Part shown: positions 42,993-50,728 of the stretch, one piece after another
How the letters are laid out: the number at the start of each line of letters is the position of its first letter
Numbering within the stretch: the stretch's first letter is position 1
Source: Anaerolineaceae bacterium
Lineage (GTDB): Bacteria > Chloroflexota > Anaerolineae > Aggregatilineales > Phototrophicaceae
Reading direction: 5' to 3'
DNA: 60,219 nt
NCBI GenBank assembly: GCA_020634135.1
Contig: JACKCG010000012.1
Span: 1 to 60,219 of the forward strand
Made by a program: the position numbers and the translations under genes
Notes under the pieces: generated by a model
What the model was told of the DNA's origin: nothing
The model's input: only the letters and a program-made list of their open reading frames with translations
The model's database searches: none

Positions 42993-44378
42993 CTATTCCC
43001 CCGGTTCGGTGTGGATGGTGACCCGCTCAAGTTGAGGCAGGCCGGCACGCAGGCGCAGTTCGGCGTCTTCCGCCAGGCTGTGCGCCGCCTCTACGGTGAT
43101 TTCCGCCGGGAGCGTGACGTGCATTGTCAGGGCGTAGCCTTCATCCACCGGGTACACGTCCAGGTCGTGCCAACCGGCGCGGGGGAACTGTGTTTTGAGC
43201 AGCGCCCGTGCCTGTTTCCGCAGCGTCTCCGCCTGGTCGCTGGTGACCTGCAACGGCGCGGGGGGCAGCGCCGGTTCGATGTGCGTCACGACTTCGGTGA
43301 CTTCCGGGATGTGTACCCGTATCTGTGCTTCCAGGCGGCTGACCTGCTCATGAGCCGCGACCAGGGTTTGCCCTGACGGCACTTCGACATGCATTTCCAG
43401 CCGTTTACCGCCAGCGCCATCGCATACCCGTACCTCATGTACCCCCAGCCCCAGGCTGTCGGCACAGGCGCGGGCGCGGAGCATATAGTCCGGTTCGGCG
43501 GCAGCGGCGGGCACGAAATGCACTTCCACTTCTTCCACACCCGGCACGGCCTGTTCCAGCCGGTCACGGATGGCGCTGGCGATGGCGGCGGTATGGTCGG
43601 CGGTGACTTCCGGCGCGACCTCGACATCAATATCAATATAGGTGGCGTCGGCGGGACCCCGGCTGCGGGCGCGGATGACATGCCCGGCGGGGATGGCCTC
43701 TGCCGCCCACTGCGCCAACATGCCGGACGGTATGGGGGCGGTATCCACCAGCACACTGCCGGTCTGCCGCAGCACGCCCCAGGCCGCCCGCAGGATCAGG
43801 CCAACGATCACCAGCGCGGCGACGGTATCGGCCCAGTACCAGCCAAACAGCGTGATGAGCGCCATGCTCACCAGGACGGCCAGCGTAACGCTGATGTCCG
43901 CGCGGGTATGAGCGGCATCGGCCAGCAGCAGTTCGGAGTGCAACCGGCGTCCGGCGCGGGATTCATAGCTGTTGACGAAGATGTTCACGGCCAGTGTAGC
44001 GAGCATCACCACGAAAGCCAGCGGCGTGATGACCGGTGGTTCGCCCCCGTTCAGGCGTTCCAGGGCGCCGCTGGTGATCTCCCAGGCCGTGACCAGCAGA
44101 AACGCGCCGATCCCCAGCGCGGCCAGGGTCTCAAAGCGGCGATGGCCGTAAGGATGGTCATCATCCGGCGGGCGGTTGGCGAGCCGGTTGGCGACCAGCG
44201 CGACCACGTTGGATGAGCCGTCAATCAGGGAATGGAAGCCGTCGGCGGTGATTGCCAGCGCCCCGCTCCACAGCCCAATCACAATTTTACTGAAGGCCAC
44301 GCCGAGATTCAGGACGAGCGTGAGCAGCAGCACGCGGCGCACTTCCTGGCGGGTTGTTTCATTGGGGATCTGCGTCAT
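42993..44378 (-). CDS. Cation diffusion facilitator with enlarged C-terminal domain
   Basis: The 461-residue exporter has six transmembrane helices (about 18-220). The two metal-binding HxxxD motifs are HSLID (helix 2) and HTRAD in DAAHTRADISV (helix 5), as in Zn2+/Fe2+ exporters. The cytoplasmic part is about 240 residues instead of the usual 80-100 and seems to contain successive ferredoxin-like metal-binding units (about 225-300, 305-380 and 385-460), each with EVxxHxxP-type strand motifs (VEEVEVHFVPA, VTEVVTHIEPA, LERVTIHTEPG). Metal specificity unknown. ATG 44378 lacks a close ribosome binding site. Confidence 0.88.
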   Translation of the reverse strand: MTQIPNETTRQEVRRVLLLTLVLNLGVAFSKIVIGLWSGALAITADGFHSLIDGSSNVVALVANRLANRPPDDDHPYGHRRFETLAALGIGAFLLVTAWEITSGALERLNGGEPPVITPLAFVVMLATLAVNIFVNSYESRAGRRLHSELLLADAAHTRADISVTLAVLVSMALITLFGWYWADTVAALVIVGLILRAAWGVLRQTGSVLVDTAPIPSGMLAQWAAEAIPAGHVIRARSRGPADATYIDIDVEVAPEVTADHTAAIASAIRDRLEQAVPGVEEVEVHFVPAAAAEPDYMLRARACADSLGLGVHEVRVCDGAGGKRLEMHVEVPSGQTLVAAHEQVSRLEAQIRVHIPEVTEVVTHIEPALPPAPLQVTSDQAETLRKQARALLKTQFPRAGWHDLDVYPVDEGYALTMHVTLPAEITVEAAHSLAEDAELRLRAGLPQLERVTIHTEPGE

Positions 44379-44656
44379 GCCGAGAGTCCGTCTCCAACTG
44401 TTTGCTCTTTTCATCGTAGGGGTATTTGCTGCACTTTGACAATATGGAACAGGTTTCTTAGGTCAGGCTCAGTCCCCGGCGGGATGGTCGGAAATGAAAA
44501 TTAGGCGGGCGTAAAATCGAAACAAAGCGCCGTCTACTGCGCGTATCAGTGAGGCGATCCTCGCGGAAATCCGGCGGAGCCGGATGTATTGCGGGGCTGC
44601 TGGCGTCTGTGTTACTGTTGTAAGTGTCGCAAGAGATTCGGTACTGTGAGGAAGTC

Positions 44657-45223
44657 ATGAGCCGACTACGCCGCCTGGTGTTGATAACCGTTGCGGGGCT
44701 GCTGGCTGTCGTGGCCGGGGGCGCGGTTATCGCGCAGACTGGCACGCCGGGGGATACCCCGCCGCAGCGTGAAATTTATACGGCGCTGGGGATTGCCGAC
44801 GCTGCCTTCGAGCCGGAGATGTGGCTTGCCCGTGCTACCGAGCAGGAAGACCGGACAACCGCTGAGTGGCGTTCGGACTCCATCTCCGGGCTGGCTTTCC
44901 TGGAATACCTGCATTTTGACCCGGGTATCGCCCCGGAAGCAACCGATGCATTTTTCTCGCACGACTGGTTCGATGTTGTGTTTTCCTCGTATGCCTCCTG
45001 GGAAAAACGCGCCTCCTGCAACTTCGAGAACTTGATCACGCTGCGGGAGTTCGCCGTTGTCTCCGGCAATGCCGCTTATACGCTGCGCTACTGGACACAG
45101 TATATCAATGAGACGCGGGTGCTGGCGCTCTTCCTGACGTTCCCGCAAACCGAGACCGCCCTGCTGGATACCTATGCCGAACGGCTGTTCCCGGAGTCTT
45201 TTCGTTGTGAGGGGGACTCGTGA
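44657..45223 (+). CDS. Secreted protein of unknown function, 188 aa
   Basis: GAGGAAG precedes ATG 44657. A signal peptide (MSRLRRLVLITVAGLLAVVA) leads into a mature acidic alpha/beta domain with two cysteines (SCNFENLIT and FRCEGDS), which could form a disulphide outside the cell. The family is not recognised. Its stop overlaps the start of the biotinyl-domain gene (GTGA), so the two are translated together, although the partner is cytoplasmic. That is odd. Confidence 0.7.
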   Translation: MSRLRRLVLITVAGLLAVVAGGAVIAQTGTPGDTPPQREIYTALGIADAAFEPEMWLARATEQEDRTTAEWRSDSISGLAFLEYLHFDPGIAPEATDAFFSHDWFDVVFSSYASWEKRASCNFENLITLREFAVVSGNAAYTLRYWTQYINETRVLALFLTFPQTETALLDTYAERLFPESFRCEGDS

Positions 45224-45708
45224 TTTACACCTATGAGTTTGATGGCGCGGTTTACACCGTCCAGCTCGAACGCAAGGCGGACGGCTCGTATCAGGCGGTC
45301 ATCGGGGAACGCACCTACACGTTCCAGGCCGAGGCGGTCAATAACGGCGGCTGGCTGCTGACGTTGGGGGCGCGGCGCGAACTGGTTTACAGCGCGGCGC
45401 AGGGGGAACAGCGGCATATCAATGCCGATGGGCGTGACTTCACGCTGACGATCCCGGATACACGCGGGCGGGCGCGGCGGCAGTCCGGCGGCGGCGGCGA
45501 TCTGACGGCGCAGATGCCCGGTCAGGTGGTGAATGTGCTGGTCGCGGTGGGCGACAGCGTCACACGCGGCCAAACGCTGGTCGTGCTGGAGGCGATGAAG
45601 ATGGAAATCCGGGTGGCCGCGCCGGGGGATGGCACGGTCAGGCGGCTGCTGGTGGCACAGGGGGACGTTGTGGAACGCGGCCAGCTTCTGCTGGAAGTGG
45701 CGGGGTGA
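45220..45708 (+). CDS. Biotin/lipoyl attachment protein (BCCP-like)
   Basis: The last 75 residues of this 162-residue protein form a biotinyl domain with the acceptor motif VLEAMKMEIRV (Lys about 126), preceded by MPGQVVNVLVAVGDSVTRGQ. The N-terminal half (YTYEFDGAVYTVQLERKADG) is the linker/anchor region seen in acyl-CoA carboxylase biotin subunits. As a carrier it would move CO2 between a biotin carboxylase and a carboxyltransferase, neither of which is next to it. The start is GTG 45220. Confidence 0.88.
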   Translation: MIYTYEFDGAVYTVQLERKADGSYQAVIGERTYTFQAEAVNNGGWLLTLGARRELVYSAAQGEQRHINADGRDFTLTIPDTRGRARRQSGGGGDLTAQMPGQVVNVLVAVGDSVTRGQTLVVLEAMKMEIRVAAPGDGTVRRLLVAQGDVVERGQLLLEVAG

Positions 45709-45718
45709 GTGATGTGAT

Positions 45719-45748
45719 TTGACAAGGTTCATCGTTCATCCATATATT
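45719..45748 (+). promoter_or_regulatory. Strong promoter (TTGACA-18 bp-TATATT) of the HNH pair
   Basis: TTGACA at 45719-45724 and TATATT at 45743-45748 precede ATG 45797 by about 50 bp. The sequence GACAAGGTTC within it recurs at 46493 before the next gene. Confidence 0.65.
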
Positions 45749-45796
45749 GAAGTAAATTGTTGGGTGTATAGAACGAGATTAGCCGGAGTGAAATCT

Positions 45797-46048
45797 ATGG
45801 CACTTGCACAGCCAGACACTTTGTTTTCGGAAATCATTGATTTTCTGGCATCCACGCCAACGCCGGAGGACATTATCGCGTTCAAGCCGTCTGGAAGACT
45901 GGAACAACGTCTGAGCGACCTGCTGGAGCGAAACCGCCGGGACACTCTGACGGCTGAAGGCCGGGCGGAGCTGGATGAATTTCTACGCATGAATCATTTC
46001 ATGAATATGCTCAAAATTCGCGCGCGTGAAAAGTTGTCCCAGGCATGA
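45797..46048 (+). CDS. Small partner protein of an HNH endonuclease, 83 aa
   Basis: GGAGTG lies before ATG 45797. The 83-residue protein is helical, with SEIIDFLASTPTPEDIIAFK and an end GRAELDEFLRMNHFMNMLKI. It belongs to a recurring small family that sits before HNH genes (recognised from the pattern, no named domain). Its stop overlaps the HNH start by 4 bp. It may stabilise or restrain the nuclease, as in a toxin-antitoxin pair, or have a separate use. Confidence 0.7.
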   Translation: MALAQPDTLFSEIIDFLASTPTPEDIIAFKPSGRLEQRLSDLLERNRRDTLTAEGRAELDEFLRMNHFMNMLKIRAREKLSQA

Positions 46049-46464
46049 GTTATATCAGCAGCGAATTACGTCACCAGGTACTGGCACGGGCTAATAACTG
46101 CTGCGAGTATTGTTGTCTGAGTCAGGAAGATAACACTTTTTCGTTTCAGGTGGATCACATTATTGCCGAAAAACACGGTGGCACCACAGAACTGAATAAC
46201 TTATCGTGGAGCTGCCCAGGCTGTAATGTATTTAAGGGGAGCGACATCGGCTCAATTGACCCGGAAACAGGCCGTCTACCCCCCCTTTTTAATCCACGAC
46301 AGCAAAAATGGGCAGAGCACTTTCGTTTGGAGGGCGCCAGCATTGAACCGCTTACGCCGGAAGGCCGTGTAACGGTGCGTCTGCTGAAGTTCAATCGGAT
46401 CGAACAGATAGACGAGCGCCGCGCATTAATCGCACTAGGACGCTATCCCTGCATAGCACCCTGA
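46045..46464 (+). CDS. HNH endonuclease
   Basis: The 139-residue protein has the CX2C pair CCEYC (about 20-24), the core VDHIIAEKHGGTTELNNLSWSC with the catalytic His pair, and CPGCNVFKG. This is the zinc-stabilised beta-beta-alpha-metal nuclease fold of the HNH_5 type. The C-terminus (VTVRLLKFNR...) is a short extension. It would nick or cut DNA with Mg2+; the target is unknown. There is no intron or intein boundary, so it is a free-standing gene with a small partner, more like a defence or toxin gene. Confidence 0.85.
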   Translation: MSYISSELRHQVLARANNCCEYCCLSQEDNTFSFQVDHIIAEKHGGTTELNNLSWSCPGCNVFKGSDIGSIDPETGRLPPLFNPRQQKWAEHFRLEGASIEPLTPEGRVTVRLLKFNRIEQIDERRALIALGRYPCIAP

Positions 46465-46592
46465 AAACGATTGGCCGAATGATGCCAATGTGACAAGGTT
46501 CGACAAGCGTTTTGGCGCAGTTGTCGCTATAATATGTCCCAATAATATTCATCCTTTTACGAGTGAAACAAGAGTTTAGAAGGGGGTTCACT

Positions 46593-47357
46593 ATGGATCG
46601 TTCAGTACGTTGGCTCCTGGCAGCCGTGCTGCTCACTGCGGCGGTGCTGCTGGCCGTTAACCTGTTGGTGACCGAAGAGACTCCGGTTAGCTGGGGACTG
46701 GTGCTGCTGCTGGCCGTTATCGGGGTGGTGCTGGGTGTGTGGGCGTGGCGGGATGAACGGGCGGAGTCTGACCAGTCCGCTGCCGCCGCTACAAAATTGA
46801 CGGAGGCGGAGGCGCTCAAGGCCAAAGCGGCAGCCAAAGCCAGGGCAGACGCCGAGGCCGCAGCTAAAGCTAAGGCGAAAGCAGAGGCAGAAGCTAAGGC
46901 CAAACAGGAGTCCGCAGCGAAGGCGAAGGCAGAGTCAGAAGCCAAGGCGAAACAGGAAGCGGAAGCTAAAGCCAAAGCAGAGGCGGAGGCCAAGGCCAAA
47001 GAAGAAGCAGAAGCAGAAGCAGAAGCTAAGGCGAAGGCAGAGGCAGCCGCTAAAAAGACACAGGAAGCCGAGCTTAAGCCAAAGGCAAAACCCGCTGCCG
47101 GCAAGCCCGATAACCTGACGGTGGTGGAAGGCATCGGCCCGAAGATGTCCGCCGCGCTGGTGGCTGCCGGAATTGACACCTACGCCAAGCTGGCCGCCGC
47201 TTCGGAAGACACGCTGCGGGCGGCAGTCGAATCCGCCGGGATGCGCCTGGCGCCGAGTATCCCCACCTGGGCGGAACAGGCCGGGTACGCCGCGAAGGGC
47301 GACTGGGACGGCCTGAAGGCGCTGCAAGGCACGCTCAAGGGTGGCCGTCGGGAATAA
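46593..47357 (+). CDS. Membrane-anchored long helix with helix-hairpin-helix C-terminus
   Basis: From ATG 46593 the 254-residue protein has two transmembrane helices (about 7-25 and 32-50) and a 100-residue segment of almost pure Ala/Lys/Glu (AKAEAEAKAK repeats, about 70-165), a predicted single long helix or coiled coil. A Lys/Pro hinge and a helix-hairpin-helix domain (VVEGIGPKMSAALVAAGID, about 178-250) of the DUF4332/Rad50-like DNA-binding type follow. The plan would place a DNA- or nucleotide-binding head 10-15 nm from the membrane. A TATAAT lies before the gene at 46530-46535. Confidence 0.75.
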   Translation: MDRSVRWLLAAVLLTAAVLLAVNLLVTEETPVSWGLVLLLAVIGVVLGVWAWRDERAESDQSAAAATKLTEAEALKAKAAAKARADAEAAAKAKAKAEAEAKAKQESAAKAKAESEAKAKQEAEAKAKAEAEAKAKEEAEAEAEAKAKAEAAAKKTQEAELKPKAKPAAGKPDNLTVVEGIGPKMSAALVAAGIDTYAKLAAASEDTLRAAVESAGMRLAPSIPTWAEQAGYAAKGDWDGLKALQGTLKGGRRE

Positions 47358-47512
47358 GATTTACGAGTCATTTTCGACAATCTATTGGTCTGGTTGTATC
47401 GAACGCAAACACCCGACTCCGTCCGGGAAGTCGGGGTTTGTGTGTGTACCGCTTGCCGTAGAAATTGGCGTGCTGGATTGGGGATGGCCTGAGACAAGGG
47501 GAAAGGCGACAG

Positions 47513-47854
47513 TTGAAATTACCCAATTCTGAACAGGCTCTGGTGCCTCCTGAAAAAATCACCGCCTATCTGCTCGATACTGAACATGAAAATGGGCGTG
47601 GGAAAGCACTATTCTTTATCCATTTTGGCTTTTCTATGGCACAATGGGAAGTGTTAGCAGCAGCGATCATACGTCATGCCCAAGAGCATGAGGTAGTCAA
47701 GCAGGAAACAACACGTTTCGGTACACGTTATGTGGTCGAGGGAGCGCTGCAGACACCGAATCAGCAGGCACCCCAGGTACGTGTTGTGTGGTTTATCCCA
47801 AAAGACATGCAACAACCGCGTCTGGCAACTGCCTATCCGCTGGAGGAATCATGA
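47513..47854 (+). CDS. DUF6883 domain protein
   Basis: TTG 47513 is chosen as the start because GGGGAAAGG precedes it and the domain begins there: KLPNSEQALVPPEKITAYLL, then GRGKALFFIHFGFSMAQWEV, with FGTRYVVEGALQTPN and VVWFIPKD...RLATAYPL closing it. The family occurs as a small stand-alone protein or at the ends of polymorphic toxins; activity is undetermined. Its stop overlaps the DUF4926 start (ATGA). A three-gene accessory unit with the next two genes is likely. Confidence 0.7.
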   Translation: MKLPNSEQALVPPEKITAYLLDTEHENGRGKALFFIHFGFSMAQWEVLAAAIIRHAQEHEVVKQETTRFGTRYVVEGALQTPNQQAPQVRVVWFIPKDMQQPRLATAYPLEES

Positions 47855-48081
47855 TAAGAGAACACGAACGGGTAGCGCTCATTGTTGATCTACCTGAATA
47901 TCAGCTTAAAGCAGGCGACGTTGGCGTCGTGGTGATGATTCATGGCGATCATGAAGGCTATGAACTCGAAATTTTCAGCGCCGATGGATATACATTGGAC
48001 GTAGTGACTGTTGAAGGCGATCAGGTGCGCCCGGTCAGCCGCCGTGATGTGCTGCACGTGCGCCAATTATCTCAGGCGTGA
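47851..48081 (+). CDS. DUF4926 domain protein
   Basis: The 76-residue protein is the typical beta-rich DUF4926: MIREHERVALIVDLPEYQLK, then GDVGVVVMIHGDHEGYELEI and a C-terminal VEGDQVRPVSRRDVLHVR. The family commonly follows DUF6883 genes, as here, with a 4-bp overlap; the tight pairing suggests a complex or an antitoxin/immunity role. No DNA-binding or membrane segment is seen. Confidence 0.75.
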   Translation: MIREHERVALIVDLPEYQLKAGDVGVVVMIHGDHEGYELEIFSADGYTLDVVTVEGDQVRPVSRRDVLHVRQLSQA

Positions 48082-48099
48082 GAAGAAAGGCGTTATAAT

Positions 48100-48312
48100 A
48101 TGGACGGTTTAAAAGCCTGGTATGACCGCGAGGGTGATCTGCTGGAAGTCGTTTTTGAAGATACGCCTGCCGTAATGGAAGAGATCAATGACGATATGTT
48201 CGAGCGGCGGACAACCGATGGGCGGGTTGTGGGTTTTATGGTGATGAACTTCAGCAAACATGACCGCGAGAAACTGATGCTCCCGTTGACTGTCACCGTT
48301 AAAGCAGGATGA
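48100..48312 (+). CDS. DUF2283-like protein
   Basis: The 70-residue product (GLKAWYDREGDLLEVVFEDT and VVGFMVMNFSKHDREKLMLP) shows the two-part beta pattern of DUF2283, small proteins often found next to toxin-antitoxin genes. It follows DUF4926 by 18 bp. Remnants of a second DUF2283 gene follow directly, so the locus may have been duplicated. Confidence 0.65.
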   Translation: MDGLKAWYDREGDLLEVVFEDTPAVMEEINDDMFERRTTDGRVVGFMVMNFSKHDREKLMLPLTVTVKAG

Positions 48313-48330
48313 TACTTGCGTAAGCACGGC

Positions 48331-48512
48331 ATGGACGATGGTTTGTCGGAGCGATCTACTATAAGTGACGAAGATAAGCCCGGTGTCATCATTGACTACG
48401 ATATGTGGTCAGCATGGAAATTCTGGATGCCTCTCAGCGCGGATTGAATCCGCATGGCATGGAATATGCTATCATCGGCCTGAAACGATTGCCCCGCCCA
48501 CTTGCCTTGTAG
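48331..48512 (+). pseudogene. Degenerate second DUF2283 gene
   Basis: After the intact copy, a frame reading STISDEDKPGVIIDYD (to 48402) continues two bases later in another frame as VVSMEILDASQRGLNPHGME to a stop at 48510-48512. Joined, these are the C-terminal halves of the DUF2283 consensus (PGVIxDYDxxGNVVGIEILDAS) with the short DGN turn lost, so a small deletion broke the gene. The start of the frame is unclear. Confidence 0.6.
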
Positions 48513-48604
48513 CGGCAGCCCTTAACTCCGCCTCTTTGCTACCGCCCCGAAAACCGCTATCATCACCTGCATGATTGCTGACAACAGAGAGCAGGGTTAA
48601 TCCA

Positions 48605-50533
48605 ATGTGTGGGATTTGCGGGATGCTGGATAACCGGAGGGAAGGCCGCGCTGACCCGGCGCTGGTCAGGAGCATGGCTGACCGGATTCGCCACCGGGGG
48701 CCGGACGGCGATGGCTTCTACGATGCGCCCGATGTATCCATGGGGATGCGCCGCCTGAGCATCATTGATGTGCAGGGCAGCGACCAGCCGCTTTATAACG
48801 AAGACAAGACGATTGCGCTGGTCTTTAACGGCGAAATCTACAACTACCGCGAACTGCGCGAGTCGCTGCGGCGGCGCGGGCATGTCCCCCGCACCGATGG
48901 CGACGGCGAAACCATTATCCACCTCTATGAAGAATACGGCCTGAACCTCTTCGCCCAACTGCGCGGCATGTACGCCTTCGCCCTGTGGGACGCGAACGCC
49001 GGGCGGCTGGTCGTGGCGGTGGATCATATCGGCATGAAGCCGCTCTACCTGCACGAACGCGACGGCAAACTGCTGTTCGCCAGCGAAGTCAAGGCGCTGC
49101 TGGCCGACCCGCGTGTCACAAGCGAACTCAACCTGGATGTGCTCGATACCTACCTGAGCTTCGGCTACATGATCGGCGAAGAAACGCTGTTCCGGGGTGT
49201 CCGGCGGCTGATACCCGGCCATGCTTACGTGAGCGAACCGGGGCGCGACCCGTATCTGCACGCCTTCTGGCAGTTCCCCCCACCCCAGCCCGGCGAGCAG
49301 AAAAGCGACTCGCTGGTGATCCAGGAGGCGCGGGAACTGATGGCCGACTCGGTGCGGATTCACCTGCGGAGCGATGTCCCGCTGGGACTGTTCCTGAGCG
49401 GCGGGATCGACTCGGCGGCGGTGCTGGCGTTGATGGCACAGGAAGCGGGCGGGCGTATCCTGACCTATACCGTCGGCTACGACATGAAGACGCCCGATAA
49501 CGAACTGCTGCACGCCCGGCGCGTCGCGGAACACTTCAATACCGACCATTACGAGCGGGTTATCACCGCTGACGACTGGTGGACGGGATTCCAGAAATAT
49601 ATCTACCATCATGACGAGCCGTGCGCGAACCCGTCGGCGATTTCGCTGCTGCTGCTGGCGGAGGACACCGCCCGGCATGTCAAAGTCGTGCTGACCGGGC
49701 TGGGCGGGGATGAACTGTTCGGCGGCTACCCCAACCACCGCGCCATCCCGCAGATGCTCCAGAATCGCGCCGCCTGGGGGCGCTGGCTGACTCCGTTCAA
49801 TGGCGCGTTTGCCGCGCTGGAAGGGGCGTATCCCACTATGAAACGCTACCGCGTGATCGGGGCGCTGCCAACCTACCTGCCGCGCCTGCGCCATGCCACG
49901 CTGGATCGGGACGAGGCGATACTGCGGATGCAGTCGTTCGACGGCATGGTGTTCAGCGATTCGCTGCGCGGTAAGCTCTACGGCCCGGAACTCGTGCAGG
50001 CCTGGGAGGCGAATCACCACAAGGAACAGGTCTACCGGGGAATTATTGAGCGCAGTTGGCGCGACGACCCGTACAACACGGCGCAGGCGCTGGTTATCAA
50101 TACCTGGCTGACGGGCAACGCCCTGCTGCACACCGACAAGGTAACGATGGCCTCCTCGCTGGAAGCGCGAGTGCCGTTCTTCGACCCGGTGCTGCTGAAG
50201 TTCGCCGCCAATGTGCCGCCCAAACTGCGGATGCGGAGCAATAAAGTTGTGCTGCGGGAAGCCCTGCGGCCTTACCTGCCGCCCTTTGCGCTGGAACGCC
50301 CCAAACAGCCGTTCAGCACACCGATTTTGCAGTGGTTCGACCACGACCTCAGCCCACGTATCCGCGAGACGCTTTTCAACCCCAACAGTTTTATCCGCGA
50401 CCTGTTCAACCGGGATGCGCTCGATACCCTGCTGCATGACCACTTCTGGGGGCGCACCAGCCAGGTTGAAGTGGTTTTCCGCCTGCTGACGCTGGAACTG
50501 TGGGGGCAGCGATTTGTCAAAGCTATCGTATAA
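48605..50533 (+). CDS. asnB: Asparagine synthase (glutamine-hydrolysing)
   Basis: The start at ATG 48605 makes Cys2 the N-terminal nucleophile of the glutaminase domain (MCGICGMLDN, then RHRGPDGDG and NGEIYNYRELR). The synthase domain has the PPi-loop LFLSGGIDSAAVLALM (about 258-273), TVGYD, and the acceptor region VLTGLGGDELFGGYP. At 642 residues it is typical of the AsnB class used for amino-acid or surface-polysaccharide/lipopeptide amidation. It converts aspartate, glutamine and ATP to asparagine. The 19-bp gap to the F1 element leaves its own terminator unclear. Confidence 0.92.
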   Translation: MCGICGMLDNRREGRADPALVRSMADRIRHRGPDGDGFYDAPDVSMGMRRLSIIDVQGSDQPLYNEDKTIALVFNGEIYNYRELRESLRRRGHVPRTDGDGETIIHLYEEYGLNLFAQLRGMYAFALWDANAGRLVVAVDHIGMKPLYLHERDGKLLFASEVKALLADPRVTSELNLDVLDTYLSFGYMIGEETLFRGVRRLIPGHAYVSEPGRDPYLHAFWQFPPPQPGEQKSDSLVIQEARELMADSVRIHLRSDVPLGLFLSGGIDSAAVLALMAQEAGGRILTYTVGYDMKTPDNELLHARRVAEHFNTDHYERVITADDWWTGFQKYIYHHDEPCANPSAISLLLLAEDTARHVKVVLTGLGGDELFGGYPNHRAIPQMLQNRAAWGRWLTPFNGAFAALEGAYPTMKRYRVIGALPTYLPRLRHATLDRDEAILRMQSFDGMVFSDSLRGKLYGPELVQAWEANHHKEQVYRGIIERSWRDDPYNTAQALVINTWLTGNALLHTDKVTMASSLEARVPFFDPVLLKFAANVPPKLRMRSNKVVLREALRPYLPPFALERPKQPFSTPILQWFDHDLSPRIRETLFNPNSFIRDLFNRDALDTLLHDHFWGRTSQVEVVFRLLTLELWGQRFVKAIV

Positions 50534-50551
50534 GTAGATAATGGCACTAGG

Positions 50552-50692
50552 TATCTATCCGTAAATTCGTCACACCAACCTCACCCCTACTCGCTGCGCT
50601 CGTTTTCCCCTCTCCGTCAACGGAGAGGGGAGGGAGAACCGCAGGTTCGGAAGGGGTGAGGTAAAGCATTAACATGATTTTGCGGATAGGGT
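50552..50692. mobile_element. 141-bp inverted-repeat element, short form (family F1, copy 2)
   Basis: The left end is TATCTATCCGTAAA (50552-50565) and the right end its diverged complement (TTTGCGGATAGGGT, 50679-50692). CTAGG/CTAAG on either side would be an imperfect 5-bp target duplication. The centre is the uninterrupted palindrome CCCCTCTCCG-TCAA-CGGAGAGGGG, so this copy lacks the 130-bp insert present in copies 1 and 3 and shows the ancestral form. Confidence 0.8.
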
Positions 50693-50728
50693 CTAAGGAC
50701 AAATCACCGAGGGAAAAGGGGTATCATC

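Noticed and set aside
48563..50443. 626-codon open frame antisense to asnB
   Set aside because: It is a GC-bias shadow: it mirrors the codon structure of a clearly recognised asparagine synthase, is rich in Arg/Gln/His, and has no domain or ribosome binding site.
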